DNA of 64,000 nucleotides from Solea solea (lineage: Eukaryota; Chordata; Actinopteri; Pleuronectiformes; Soleidae). The position numbers and the translations under genes were made by a program. The stretch lies in NCBI RefSeq assembly GCF_958295425.1, contig NC_081153.1, positions 20,847,525-20,911,524 of the forward strand, given 5' to 3'. The notes beneath the pieces were generated by a model. That model was not told the origin of the DNA. It saw only the letters and a list, made by a program, of their open reading frames with translations, and did no database searches. Below are positions 32,830-45,800 of this stretch, piece by piece. Every line of letters begins with the position of its first letter. The first letter of the stretch is position 1.

Positions 32830-35231
32830 TTTAACGTCTTACCCTTGGCCACTTGTACACTGCTAGTTTTTGTAAAATAACAAAAACAGGCTAAAATATA
32901 AATAAAGCACACACAAAAATAACTATTTAAAGCCAGAGTCTTGAGTCTGCTCAAAAAAAGAAAAGTAATCCAAGGTTTTATGTCTATAGATTATATTTTA
33001 GGCATGTGGTGTCTTAAAAAAACACACATTTTACACTTGTTTTTCATTGTTACTGTTAAATGCTAGACACTGCTACTGCATATTATTAAAAAACTGTTCT
33101 TTAATAAAAGACAGAAAAAGCCCTGCATCCTTATGGACATTCAAAAGAAACCGTCTTTCTATGAACACAAGAACAAAAGTCTCGATGACTCACTCGCTGT
33201 GCTGAAAATGCAACGCAAAGACCCGAGCAACATCCTGTTCACGTCCCCTCTTCTGCTGGTAAAAAGAAAAAGCAGCGCTACATCGCCCCCTGATTTGGTC
33301 ACTTTATTTCCTAGAAAATACAGGGAATCAAACTTATCAGTTTCTGAAGCAATTCACAGAAAAACAAAACAAAAAAAAACTACGTCGAATTTCACTCTTT
33401 GTTGCGAAGTCTTTGGTGGAACAACAGTCACTGTCTGCTACCTATTCATCTATAAATAAATGATACAACCAACTCTTCTTGGGTCAAACATCTTATTCAC
33501 CTTTTTTCCGTGACATGTCCTCCCTACGCTTGAATTCTGACTCTTTTCCCCTTGTTTTTCTCTGTGTGACACAAACCCGCACAAGCAAGACACCCCGAAA
33601 ATACTTGATCGTTCTGTGCCATGACAGTGAGACATACTTTCAATTAACAAAATCTACAGCAAAGTTACTGTAAGAATGGTTTGCTCTTTACAGTAATTGT
33701 CTCAGCCACTCTCTCTCTCTCTCTCCTTCTCCGTTTCTCAAACTCTCTCTCTCTCTAAACCACATTTCTTCGTTTTGCTATCTTTTTTTTGCACAATGAC
33801 TCCTCTTTCTGTAGTATTTCCTCTTGTGAACTGTGGGGGGAGAACCTCACAGTGTCACATCACATCATTTTTTCACTTTCATCCTGTCATTTCCTGTTTT
33901 ATTTTGACACTTCCGGTTTGTATTGCTAACCTCTCCTCTCGTTTGAAGTCACTCCTGGTCGTCTTTCCTGTTCTTGGATTCCTGGATACTTCTGCCTCAC
34001 CTTTCTTTTTGTAACCGTCCCTGAGTTCCTTATCTTCCAGCCACTTTTGTGATACACAGCAAAAAACGTGCACACCACTGACCACAATAAAAACACCTCA
34101 GAGCTTTTCAAATGTGCAGGCGAGCTGCAGAGGTGACAGGAAATCCTCTTGCTCAGAGGCTGACAGTCATTCACATGTTGATCCTATTGTGTCATTTAGT
34201 AAAAGAGACGCACAAGCCACAAAAAAGGGGGGTCTGGTCTGAGAGAGGCCAACGTTGAGAGTGGCAGGTCATTTATTTATCATTTGTCTCACACATACAG
34301 GAGTTCACATGACGCATATGATGAAGCTAAAGTACCTTCTTAAATCCTAGTTAGTGTTTTCAGTTAATGCTGCACTAATTAAAAAACTTTAAAGCAATGT
34401 GGTATTTAATATGATTGGTTTGAGCATGTTGTGGGCATCGCACATTATTTATTTCTCCTCAGTGCGGAAAGTAGGTATTAGCTGTACGAAAAGGTGCTAG
34501 AAGTCACTAAATGACGTCATCACCTAATCTGCATTACTGACCATGTGTATGTAATTGTAACCCAGGTTAGAGTTACTCAGGTTTTTGTGTTTTTAGTTTA
34601 GTTTGGTCTGGTTTGGTTTTAAAACGTATGGTCCACAGTAAAGTCACAGTAAACAAGGAACATTTCCTAAAAGTAAAAAGTTGATAGATTTGTCACTAGA
34701 AGGGTCTGAATACTCGGGTGGGCCTATTTTGTTTTTGTTTTTTTACCAGAGTGAGAGCGGCAGACAGGATTCCCTTAGTTTTGTGTTTGTTTGCTTGCTT
34801 TTGGACAATAAAACCTCACAATTACCTGAACTAGACACTATGTTTCTTTCGATTCGTCTTTGGATTAAGTTAAGTTTGGATTCAATATTTGACAAATACA
34901 GCAGTGATTCGAGTTCAGACACACAGGATGGGATTTGATTTATGCAGATTTGATTAACTGCAGAATGATTGTTTTCACCATTATGACCAACATTAAAATA
35001 CAGTGGTGTAAATACATCACGCAAAGTCAGCTACAGACTTTTGACATGAGGCAGATTTATTCCGAATAAGATAATTTACTCTCTCATCCTCCTCTTCCTC
35101 ACATATACTTCACACACTGATATAGTGAAATTAGATTAAGATGGAGCGAGAGATAAGGTGACTCTAATTATTATGATTTCATATATTTGTTCCATTTTCT
35201 TTGCGCTCCACTCCGATCACATACCCTGGTA

Positions 35232-35330
35232 CAGTGGTTCCCAACCTTTTTTCCTTGAAGCCCCTCCCTTGCTTGTGTCCAGGACAAACCCACCCCGGCC
35301 CAAACCCCTGTCCAGGACACACGGAGGGCT
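35232..35330. mobile_element. hAT-like end fragment
   Basis: Begins CAGTGGTTCCCAACCTTTTT, a typical hAT terminus, followed by C-rich text 'gaagcccctcccttgcttgt'. The opposite end is not clear. Confidence 0.45.
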
Positions 35331-35738
35331 ACGTAGTTGACATCACTCCCAGTTTCAACTTCTGATGGAAATGGAACACAGTGTGCACTTGACATTTTCG
35401 AATGAAGTATGACACAGCACATGAATAATGTCTCATAATAAAGTTACACACTGGAGCTTTAAGCTGCACCCAGCAGTCTTTTTTCTCCGTTGTGCATCAT
35501 GATGGCAATGCAGGAAATTTGAGGTAAGACGTTGTCTGTACAGACTACATCTGCTTTCACATATAACACACACCACATATGATGACAGCTAAGAAAAACA
35601 ATGTTGTTATTTGTCTGGCTTTGGCTCATCGACTGAAAGGACAGCGCTCACGTGCAGCTGAACATCCTGTTTGATGCTTCGAGAGCCGTGGCCAAGAGAA
35701 CACATTGCACTTTCTTTAAACCCCTTCAACCACCACCA

Positions 35739-35739
<1 letters not shown>

Positions 35740-35777
<38 letters not shown>
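35740..35777. repeat. (CA)n microsatellite
   Basis: Uninterrupted run. Confidence 0.95.
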
Positions 35778-37849
35778 AGCATATACAGCTCAAGCAGTAA
35801 GGCCAGAATAGATCACACACAAAAAAGGAGCTGAAAAAATCTCACCAGTTTACGAAAGAGGAAAAGACAAAGGCGTTCAGATGAATAAACAAAAGAATTT
35901 AGAAGAAACTATACTAAACAAACTAACTAACTAAAACATTACAAACAAAAAAGAAAAGGAACACAGAGGTGAATAATAATTGTATCATAAGACATTCATT
36001 AACAAAACACAAATACAATATAGTATAAGGCTGACACAGCTTCTCAAAAAGATATTTACTGAAATGTTTTTTATTTAAAAAGCCAGATTAAAAATGGGAA
36101 AAGAGGCAAAATAATAAATAAGTAAAAAGAAAAAAAAACAAAACAAAGTAAAGATTAAAGAAATAAAAGTAGGCCTATGTAAAATGTGTAAGGCTACAAT
36201 AAATAGAAAGCCAGAGGCTACTTTTCAATACTAAAATTATACACAGTTTCCACTTCTAAAAGACCAATTTTTGTCACAAAATAATAATAATCAAAGATTT
36301 TGCCCATTCACGTGTGTGTGTTTTTATCCATTCACGTGCACCTGTGTGTGTGTGTGTGTGTGTTTTCTTTGACTTGCACTAAAGCTGCTGAGCTCTCTTT
36401 GCCATGCACTGTATTTGACATTTGACAATGTTTTTTTTCTTCAAAAAGCAGCCACCCTGCACACACAGGTAGTTCCCCTCTGCCACTGCCGTAAAAACAT
36501 TCAACAGGAAGTCCTTGAACTTGCCAGGCAAGCATCGTGTTAGTGAACATGAAGTCACAGGATATAAAAGAAAAAGGGGACGTGAACATTTTCATGCTCC
36601 GTGTCACATTCCTGCTCATCTAGTCAACACTTTACCAGGAAGTTTCCTTTGGTACAAATTACAAGATGCCAATGGCATTTTCTAGGGAAGTCTTAATCTG
36701 GTTTTTGATTACATCATTTAAAAAAAAAAAAAAATGTAATTACTGTAAAAATGATTCTGATTATATTATTAGATGAGCTAACTACTACACCAACCACCTT
36801 AACATTCATTCATTTGATCAATATTCTTTACTATATATTTAAAAAAAAAACAAAAAACAATAATGATAATAATAATATGACTTCCACGTGTAATGCAGAA
36901 CAGACCCGCAACATTAAACCTTTAAATGTAAACAAATGTTACATTCAAACTATAAAATGAAGCTACTGCTAAACACTGCTAATGCTCCTTCACTGTGAAA
37001 AAGGCTAAACTATAAAGAAAGGCGTATATTACAGACCTCTACAGGAATCCCTTCTTTCTTTCCTTTTGCTTTAATATACATTAATTTAGTCAGTATTCTT
37101 TGCTTTATCTTCAAATTAATCATTTTCCATTAAACAGACACCGACTGCAGAATTGCTCTCTTCAGATTCATATTTTTGTAACCAAAGGGTTTTTTTTTGC
37201 TTTACTTCTGAAAGTAAGAATATAAAAGTAGGTCAGTTGCAAATCACCGATGATGACATTAAACGTGACGTTTAAAGGAAATTTACCAACACTTTACTGG
37301 AGCTTTTCGAGTGAGAAATAAACCGTGATTCAGTGTGTGCGAGCGAGAGGCAGGAAGTGGAGGAGAGACAAAAGAAAAGGGCAACACCCCTCCACTCAAC
37401 TCTGCTGGGAAAAACACCGACGTTCCTGTGTTTCATGGCTGAGAGGACCCAGAGAGAGCTGGACGGAGCGTCGTCATGGCACTTGCATAGCAGCCGTGCT
37501 ATGACGACCCCGCCCACGTTGAAGAGGTACTGTGAATTATGGGTAAACGCTGTGCCTGATACCCAAACCTGCGTTCCATTTACATCCGATGTCGTAAGTG
37601 GGAGTGACGTCACCAGAAATCAGAAATGTAAACGTATTTTGGGCTAGCCGTTGTTAGCCATTGGTAGCAATACCAATTGATAGCAATGCTAGTAGTGGTA
37701 CAAATGGCACCATTAGCACTGTATTAGCGGACAGCAGCCATGTATGGTTTTTAAAAATGGTGGGCTTGATTCTTGTGTTGGATGTCTCGTCCAGTGATGA
37801 TACTCTCTGACTCTGAATCAGTGGCCGGCAGTTTGTTGACATCACATTT

Positions 37850-37975
37850 TAGCATCGGCTCAGGTCGCTTGGAACCTCGCCAGAGCAGCTACTAAAAAAA
37901 GCACTCGGGACTTTCCCTAATGGGAATGCAAAGAAACCCGAGCCGAGTAATGCTAGAACTGTTTCATGGAAAAGA
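37850..37975. repeat. MITE-like end, partner of the 13480 family
   Basis: Has 'cttggaacctcgccagagca' and 'gctactaaaaaaagcactcg', then 'gaaacccgagccgagtaatg'. This resembles the opposite end of the TCGCCTCGACTCG family. Confidence 0.4.
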
Positions 37976-40900
37976 CACATAAGAGAATCCCCTATCACTC
38001 TTTTCCTTGTGCGCATTCACTTCATTCATTCACTCATTCACTCACAACCTGGGTGTTACACTGTGAGCACACAGTTGAACATGGTGTCCAAAGCTCGCCT
38101 GTTTGCGTCACACCATACATTTTAGGAGGTGAATCAGAGCCGTACATTGTAAAACTGTGTGCGCACAATGTTGAAATCAGTTGGTGTCATCGCTTGCATA
38201 CATTTTGGAAGATTTTGTACAGTGTACAGGGAGCATGCAGTACTACATGTGTCATCATGTTCCACATACTTTTGCTAACTTAGCTCCAACTCTTATCTCT
38301 AAGAATAGAGATTTAAATAACTGTTCATTTCCTTTTTTATTTTTTAATTGCATTGATTTTGTCATGCAAAAGTACTACAATTTATATTTGTATGAAAAGT
38401 GCCATATTAAGTATGAAAAGTGCCATTGATTCATTGATTGATTTTGAAATGCTATTGTGCTGCACATCACAAAAGTAGCATTTAGCCAATGCTGGTTTAT
38501 TTGATAAATATTTAAAAAGACAGGGTGGCTAAAAAAAAAATGTAAAACATAAACGGCCAACTTCCTAAACAAGAGGACATAATAGGACATAATAGTGCCC
38601 AAATTATGTCATAATAGGACATAATTTGCCATATTTATGTGTATTATTGTATAGCCCGTCATACCCTAAATATAAATCAAATATAAAAAAACGATAGACA
38701 CAGTGCATTTTCTCTAGTCTATAACCACCTTTCTCCTTTTGTTTGTAAATTAGAAGAGATGTGTCTTAACCATGTTTCATTTCATGATGAACCCTGAACA
38801 TCCCATGACTTTTAGTTTGAATACAACACAGACAACAGGGTCGGACTTTGAGCCGATGCTGTGACTCACTTTCAGTCTTAAACTACAGCTATCGGTCCAA
38901 TGACTAAATGTCAAGAAGGCATTAAAAGATTCAACTTTCTTTTTCAAAAACAGACGGCAGTTGTTTCTTCCATAGGTGCATGATTCTGATTCTTCTGATT
39001 CTGATGTCTTTAACTTACATGATGGCATTCAAGGCATTTTGATTGATAAAATGACATAAATAAGTATCACCTGGCTTCAAATCCTTAGTCCCTGTGTGTT
39101 TGACTTCCACTTTTCAGCTGCAAATGCCATTTACTGTAAATGGGAGTGGGTTAGTGAATAATAACACAGGGTTATGATTCTGCAGCAATCAGCAAAATAG
39201 GTCTAAAGGTTCATGGTATAAAAGGTTAAATGTAAGTAATCATTTATATTCAGCAAGTTCACATTAGTAAAGAGATAAAAAATAATTATATGTCTTTACT
39301 GCAAAGGTACAGAAATGATTTAGGCCAGTAGTAACTTTGTTGATTCAGTTCACGTGCATTTCATTATCAAGCCAGAAACACACGCTGTGATTGACTTTGA
39401 ATGAGCTGGTAGCGCCATCGTGAGGTAGAAACAGCCACGTGCATGTCACACTTCAGGTCTGCTGAGGTTCTTACACAACATAGGCTTACTATGCTTTCAA
39501 ATGTGTCCTGTCACTCATTTAAAAATAAATAAATAAGACCTTTAATCTCTTTTAACTGTATAGTGACCACTGGTCCTCTTGGATTTCAGTATTGCCATGA
39601 GCAGATGATAACTGAGTGGAAATTGAATATTAAACAACTATTTGATTAATTTGAAGTATTTATACATAATTATATGTTTAATTCAGAATTAATATGACGG
39701 GAGTTTGCCTGTCAGATTGGATCATATTTTGAAAAAAGATTGGTTAAAAGAGAAAAACATGTCCCTGAGTCTAAGTTTGAGCAGGATCTGGCTTTGTAAG
39801 GATGGGTGTTAGCCGTATTTGGTGCATTCACTGCACGAAAAGTTACAGAAAAGTGGAATTGAAGAGACAAACGTGCAGGAGTGAATGTATGCACATGACA
39901 TGGGCGCAGAATGGGCTCTTGCAAACATATCCATCCATCCATCCATCTTTCTATCTATGTTATGGCTAAATTTTAGTTTTCTAATGTTGGCAAAAAGTTA
40001 TTATTCCAAAGTGTTTCAGTCACAGCAGCAAGGTTGGCAGCCTTGTGGAGAAGAAAAAGGGAAAAGTTTTAATCTTTAACCCCCATAGATTCCAGTTTAA
40101 GGGTCAAATCACACCAGAGTGACTGATTTGCACTGCAATTGCCTGGATTTCAAAGCCTTTACTGCTTTACTGCTGTTGCTGCTGCATGATAACAACTGGG
40201 GTCAGGCTGTAGCTGCGAGGAGAGGCTTGTTTGTCTGACTCTTGAACTCAGCAAAGGACCGACTTATTATTGTAGAATTTCTTTATTTTTGTAGTTAGTT
40301 AGTTCAAATTAAAAAAAACAAAATCCCTGAAGGTTCACATGTCATTTAATGGGGCCCCTTTATGAGTAATGTCGTGCAGCGGCAACAAGGGGGCCCAAGA
40401 GAGCCAGTCTTTATATTTTGCAATGACATCCATGAAGCCCCTAAAAACTCAGCTCACCACTGCTGCACCAAAAGCCTTCTGACTGGTGGAAGGATCAGTG
40501 AGAAAAGGTCTCACAATTTATTTATTTACACAATTTATTAACAATGACTGATAGTTGTGATCCTTTGCATTGATTGTCAAAAAAACAGATGTGCGACTAA
40601 TTGCTGAGACGGAGGAATTCCTCCACATCGTGGAAAGTAAGTGGCAAACAAACCACTCTAGGCACCGATAGTGCTCATAATATGCTGGCAGCTGCCCTGG
40701 GACTTCTATTTGGACACCTCCCCTGTGGTTGACTGTGTTTTTGTTTTTGTTGTGATGTTAACAGGATCTATGTTAAGCCTTTATTATAAGATAACCTGGT
40801 TGGCACTTGAAAGGCCTGAGTCTCTTTGAAATCATGTCGTTCTATAGTGATGTTTAAAAAGAAAGATACAATAAAACAATGGTGTCTGAAATGCACACTG

Positions 40901-41884
40901 TCTGATTACTCATTCATTTAGTCATTAGAAGAAAAGCAAACAAACAAACAGGTGTTCGGATCATAATCCTGAGTCATTTTTTTGTTCTGTTCAAACAGCA
41001 GGGAGTGATCATCAGACAGGTTTGTGTGTGTGTTGTTTGTGAGGTCCAAAAAACCTTTGTGAGGACATTTGACTTTGTGGGGACATTTTGTCTGGGACCC
41101 ACAAGTTTGAAGGGCTTTTTCAGGGTTGACCAGATTTTTTTTTTTAAATAAAACTCCATGAATTAAAAATAGAATATAAAAAGCCTAGGTCCATGTCTCC
41201 AGGTGTATTTTTTGTTGCAGTACCACAAGTGACCACTGGAAAAACTGTCTTCAATGCAGAGGGGGCGGTGCTCTATCCATTCCTATGTTACATCCATGGG
41301 CAAAGCGCATGAAAACCTTTTTTCGACAACAACAGCCACTAGGAGGCAGCAAAGCTTCAAGTCTGTTTTCTGTCAGTTTGCTCAGTTCATAATAATAAAA
41401 CAGCTGGATTTACATGCTTTTCACTGCTGAATGCATGCATTTATGTCACATTCTTTCATTCCTGCTAGTATTCATTTGCACTATCATATTCAAAGTGAAG
41501 CACTAAGTGAGGTGATAATGTACTTGAATTAAACAATGTTAAGAGAAAATGTTGCCAATGATCAGGAGACGGAATCTCAAGTTTAACAAAGTTTTAATCT
41601 TGTGAGATGGAGAACACTGTGAGAAGTGCTCAGAATATTACAGTCTGGTCTCCTTTTAGCCTCCTTGCCAACACTCAGCAGACACTCTTGTGTAATTTGT
41701 TCCAATTGTACCAGCAATAATAAATCCTGAGAATTTCCCCAAAGTTGATCCTCACTTTTGACTTTGGTTTTTAAAACAGATGTGCAAATGTGCACTAAAT
41801 GAGCAAAATAAAAGCAAATAACTTAAACTAAACCCTATTTTGATGTCTACATATATCGAAAGATATCTAGATTTCTTTAATTAT

Positions 41885-41930
41885 TTTATTATTATTATTA
41901 TTATTATTGTTATTATTATAATAATATTTT
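41885..41930. repeat. (TTA)n microsatellite
   Basis: TTA units with a short interruption. Confidence 0.9.
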
Positions 41931-41969
41931 TTATTCATTTACTTTGCCACACTCAATCTTTTGACTCCA

Positions 41970-42072
41970 GTGTGAGGACAGGTGAATGACGAGGACATGT
42001 GAATGATGATGACAGGTGAATGACGAGGACAAGTGAATGATGATGACAGGTGAATGATTATGACAGGTGAAT
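41970..42072 (+). repeat. Tandem repeat, unit about GATGACAGGTGAATGA
   Basis: Five to six units (gaggacaggtgaatgac, gaggacatgtgaatgat, gatgacaggtgaatgac, gaggacaagtgaatgat and so on) of 16-17 bp, about 0.6 kb upstream of the crybg1 start codon. Confidence 0.85.
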
Positions 42073-42317
42073 TGGCGTCAATTAAGGTCCCTGAGTGAGT
42101 GAGAAAGTTAAAGCATTTGTGACCTTTGACCCATTTTCATTGATACATTATGTGTTTTCATATTTTATTTTGTCAGCACAAGGTCTGACGTTAATTAAAA
42201 AATGTGCGATTTGTGTCGTTTTTGTAGTTCTTAAATCGAAAATTAAAAAAACTTAATTATTTTATCTTTATCATAGGTTTTACGGCTCCAGATAAAAAGT
42301 ATTTGGGTGGAGAGAGA

Positions 42318-42362
42318 TCAAAATTGACTCTTTTCATTCTAAAGGTTGCAGACCCCTGGGCT
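42318..42362. mobile_element. hAT-like end fragment (inverted)
   Basis: Ends 'aaaggttgcagacccctggg', the reverse of a CAGGGGTCTGCAACC hAT terminus. Confidence 0.45.
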
Positions 42363-42403
42363 AGGTAATGCATTAGGTGTCCTCACTAAGACATAAAGAC
42401 GCG

Positions 42404-42654
42404 TTTGTGTGTGTGTGTCGTGGGCGTGGGCGTGTGTGTGTGTGTGTCGTGGGTGTGACGCTGCTGCTGCTGCTGCTGCTACACCTGACCTGTGCTGCTG
42501 CAGCTGTCTGTCACCCGTCAGCAGCCGTGCAGCTCCTCACCTCTCCTTCCACGCTGCGACCGCTTTCGTCGGCTTTTAATGACACGAGCGTCCGCGGGGA
42601 AGTGAGTGGGAGCCTCTGCCGTCAGTGTCGCGTCATCGCTCAGACTCAGGAGAG
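42404..42654 (+). promoter_or_regulatory. Probable crybg1 promoter and 5' UTR
   Basis: GTGGGCGTG/TG-rich repeat (42404-42458), (CTG)n (42461-42480), then a GC-richer leader with several CpGs up to the ATG at 42655. The local rise in CpG against an AT-rich background fits a transcription start region. Start site unmapped. Confidence 0.4.
42461..42481. repeat. (CTG)7 repeat
   Basis: Seven CTG units just upstream of, or within, the crybg1 leader. Confidence 0.95.
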
Positions 42655-42827
42655 ATGGCGAAGAAGACTTCATCCAGAAAGACTCTGAAAAGTTTGTTCT
42701 CCCGCAGCGAGGCCAACCTGGACGCGTCGCCGGTGAAGGATGTGACCAAAGCCGAGAGAGAGAAGAAGAAATTCAAGTTGTTTAAGTTTAAGACGAAGTC
42801 GAAGAACGAAAGCCTGGAGGCGCTGGG
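42655..42827 (+). CDS. crybg1: crybg1 coding exon 1
   Basis: 173 bp. ATG at 42655 in context GAGAGATGG, 57 codons plus two bases, donor GTGAGT. The open frame extends upstream to a GTG at 42625 but no upstream ATG is in frame. The product is strongly basic ([20 protein letters not shown]). Confidence 0.8.
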
Positions 42828-45800
42828 GTGAGTTCTTCTCTGTACATGAAACATAAAGAGCTGCAGGGAGACTTTGTATATCAGATGCTCCATAACCAGA
42901 GACACTTTTCATTTCAAGGTGTGGTTTAGTTGCACATCATTGTCATTGTTTCATAATAAACCCCATGATGTTGATATTGTCTAATACGTTTGTGGACCTA
43001 AGAACCTGTATTTCAGTTCAGGCTTCAGAATAATGACTGACTGTAATGAGTTCTGGTCCTTGATGGCCACAAATGAAAGGTTTGAAAGAAATTTAAAACC
43101 CATCTTTACAGGTAAAATACATAACATTTACATTTTAAAGATAATAATACTGTAAAAAGACAAATCTTATTTAACATTTTTCAAAATAAAAGTTTGGCTG
43201 TGTTTCACTAGCTGTGAAGGTACCCGACTGAAATGTTTGGTCTGAGTTTGCAGTGCTTAGGTTTCACCATATCACACTTTATAACTGACACAAGATATTT
43301 AGACGTCCAACTCGTGACATTTTCAGTTTCTGAGGCTGTTTCTCGGGGGGCGGGTTCAGAAAAATGTTCATGGGGCACAGAACAAGATAAATGTGGCACA
43401 CTGACATATCAAAATGTGCTGTGTGTGTCCAATGGGAATTGTTAACCAAATACTGCTTCATCGCAAAAAACACCCAACCCAAAGCATTTGAATCTTCCTC
43501 ACTGATCAAATATATCAAGAATACCTGAAGCATTAAGGCTACAGTATTTCCTCAGTCATTGAAGTAACAACAAAACATAGAGTCCATGGGGGAAAATGTT
43601 GTTATATTGCACTATTTCTTGAAATCATCTTCCCGGCCTGATACTGATTCTGGCAGGGCAGTTTTGGCCCAGGGTTAGCATTAGAATTAAATTAGCACAA
43701 CAAACATGACACGCAATGTTTTACCTAAGATGACAAGACTAGCATTTGATTATTAGGTCTTCAATATTGTGTCTACATATAAAAAGTGAATAAGAATAAT
43801 TCCTGGAAATGGACCTTTTTTTTAAAGAATTTAAACAAGTTATCTGATTTTCCAGTGTCTTAAATGTGAATTATTTCTGGTTTCTTTGCTCTATATAATA
43901 ATTAAATCATTAAAACTGATTCATTTTGGTTCATGGACAAAATGCTCCTATTTAGTTCCTTTTTTGACTTAATTCACTTTCTAATATACAAAGGGTGATT
44001 TCTTGTATCTCCAACAAAATATTGTGCCTTTTTGAGTGTGTACTTTGTAGATATTCAGCTCAATCAGCCCGGTCAGCATCACTTGACTGAAGGACAGTAT
44101 AGTGTTGAAAGTGGGACTGCGAAATCCATGAAATCCACTCCATTCCTTTCAGTCATTGCACAATTGTGCAAAAGATCCAGAACTCTGGTGAACTTTCTCA
44201 CTTGTTTCACCATTTAGTTCTTTCATGAGCTGGAAAACTATAGTCAAAGACGTGACAATTGGAATTTCATCATTTATCAATCAAATAACAACAATTAACC
44301 CCAAATCTTTTGGGAAACACAGTTTCTTGATAGTTATTTGTATGAAAAGGATACACTTTTTCATGTTCTTTCATTTTAGTAGCTTGTCTTAGTAAATAAA
44401 ATATGTCTTTTTTGTTTTAGTAGTGTAACTGAGAGGTTACTGTGCAGCTAAAAACAAAAGAGTGTGAACCAGCCGATTATTTTCTTCATAGCAACAGTCT
44501 AACATAGCACCACTTCCTTTCAATCTGACTTTCAAAATAAGAGCCACTAATTTAACAAAGCCTTTCTGCAAAAACACTTGGTAATAATAATAGCTTACAG
44601 TTGTTATTCTTATCAAATAATATACACCTTTTAATGTTAATTTTTGTTTGAATAGTCATTCCAAAACTGTTATAATACATAAGCTGTAACAGGAAGTAGC
44701 AAAACAAGAGTCTCTCACTCCTGATTGGATGGAAGTGGTTTAGACACCATCAGATATTTTTTACGTGACCACAGTGGCACGCTGGGAGTGCTTTTGCTGA
44801 GGTGAAAGCAAAAGGTTAATTCTTTCATCTGCAGCAGTTTGTTTTGTTTGCTATTAGATTAAACAGCAATGGTGAATAGTAAGAACAGTGATAGGAACCA
44901 ATCCGAAGGCGAATGCTGTGACGGCATCATCTCAGTTTCTGCCTGTCAAAAAACAAAGTACTATAAGAAGGACTTAAAGTAAACCAGGATCAGTGTCTCT
45001 GAATTACTGTCAGTACATCTGTGATTAGCCAGTATTGACATATACCATAAATAACAAAGCAAATATCAAATACTGATTGCTGCTAAAACAAATGCTTCTA
45101 TCAGTTGACTGACATGATGAAGCTGATATACACACCTCATCTATCTTTTGCTTCCAAAACTTTGACCGGGGATACATTTGCTACAACATTGATCTGGAAC
45201 CATCAATAGTACAATATAGTGTTAAAGGAATAGTTTAGCCAAGTGTAGCTATATGAGATATTATCAACAATTCCTTTGCCAAGTGTAGCAACACAAAAAA
45301 GCAGATTATTGCCACTTAACAAAAGGCACACTTAGTATAATATACAGCTGCTAAAGTCTTAAGAATCTTAAGAATATGTCTGATGCTCTACCTCATGGTC
45401 AGGCAGCCTTTTCCAGCTGAGAACAGATGTCTGTAAACTTCTAACTCTCCCGCACCAAAGTCCATGGAGAAAATCAATGATTTTAACGTCATCATCATGA
45501 TTTTAGCCTCATTTGGTAATTTTGCGTCCCTTTTTAAGTGAATCTGAACAAATGTCAAACACTGAAGTCACAAAATAAACCATTAGATGTACTGATGGAT
45601 GAACTATTCTCGTCTGCTGTGATGTATAATCGCCTGTTTTCTCTATGGACTTTGGTGCAGGTTGAGGATGCTTCATTATCTACAGTTTCCTGCTGGAAAA
45701 TGCTGTCTAATGGCATAGAAAAGTGGTGAACATACAGTATTTGGATATCAGGGAATGAAGAAGACGTGTAGTTTTAGATAATGTGCAAATATCTCCTGCA

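Larger units (their letters stand above)
30736..42400. other. prdm1-crybg1 spacer, no gene recognised
   Basis: 11.7 kb. It holds a minisatellite plus LINE tail (32318-32829), MITE/hAT fragments (35232-35330, 37850-37975, 42318-42362), (CA)n at 35740-35777, (TG)n at 36345-36363, (CCAT)n at 39929-39945, (TTA)n at 41885-41912 and a 20-bp-scale tandem repeat at 41970-42072. Mammals have ATG5 here on the opposite strand. I looked for ATG5-like exons (for example DVWFGRIPTCF or YRYIPFR) and saw none. Confidence 0.55.

Noticed and set aside
42625..42654. Upstream extension of the crybg1 frame starting with GTG
   Set aside because: The frame is open but has no ATG before 42655. GTG starts are rare in vertebrates, and the ATG at 42655 has a fair context.
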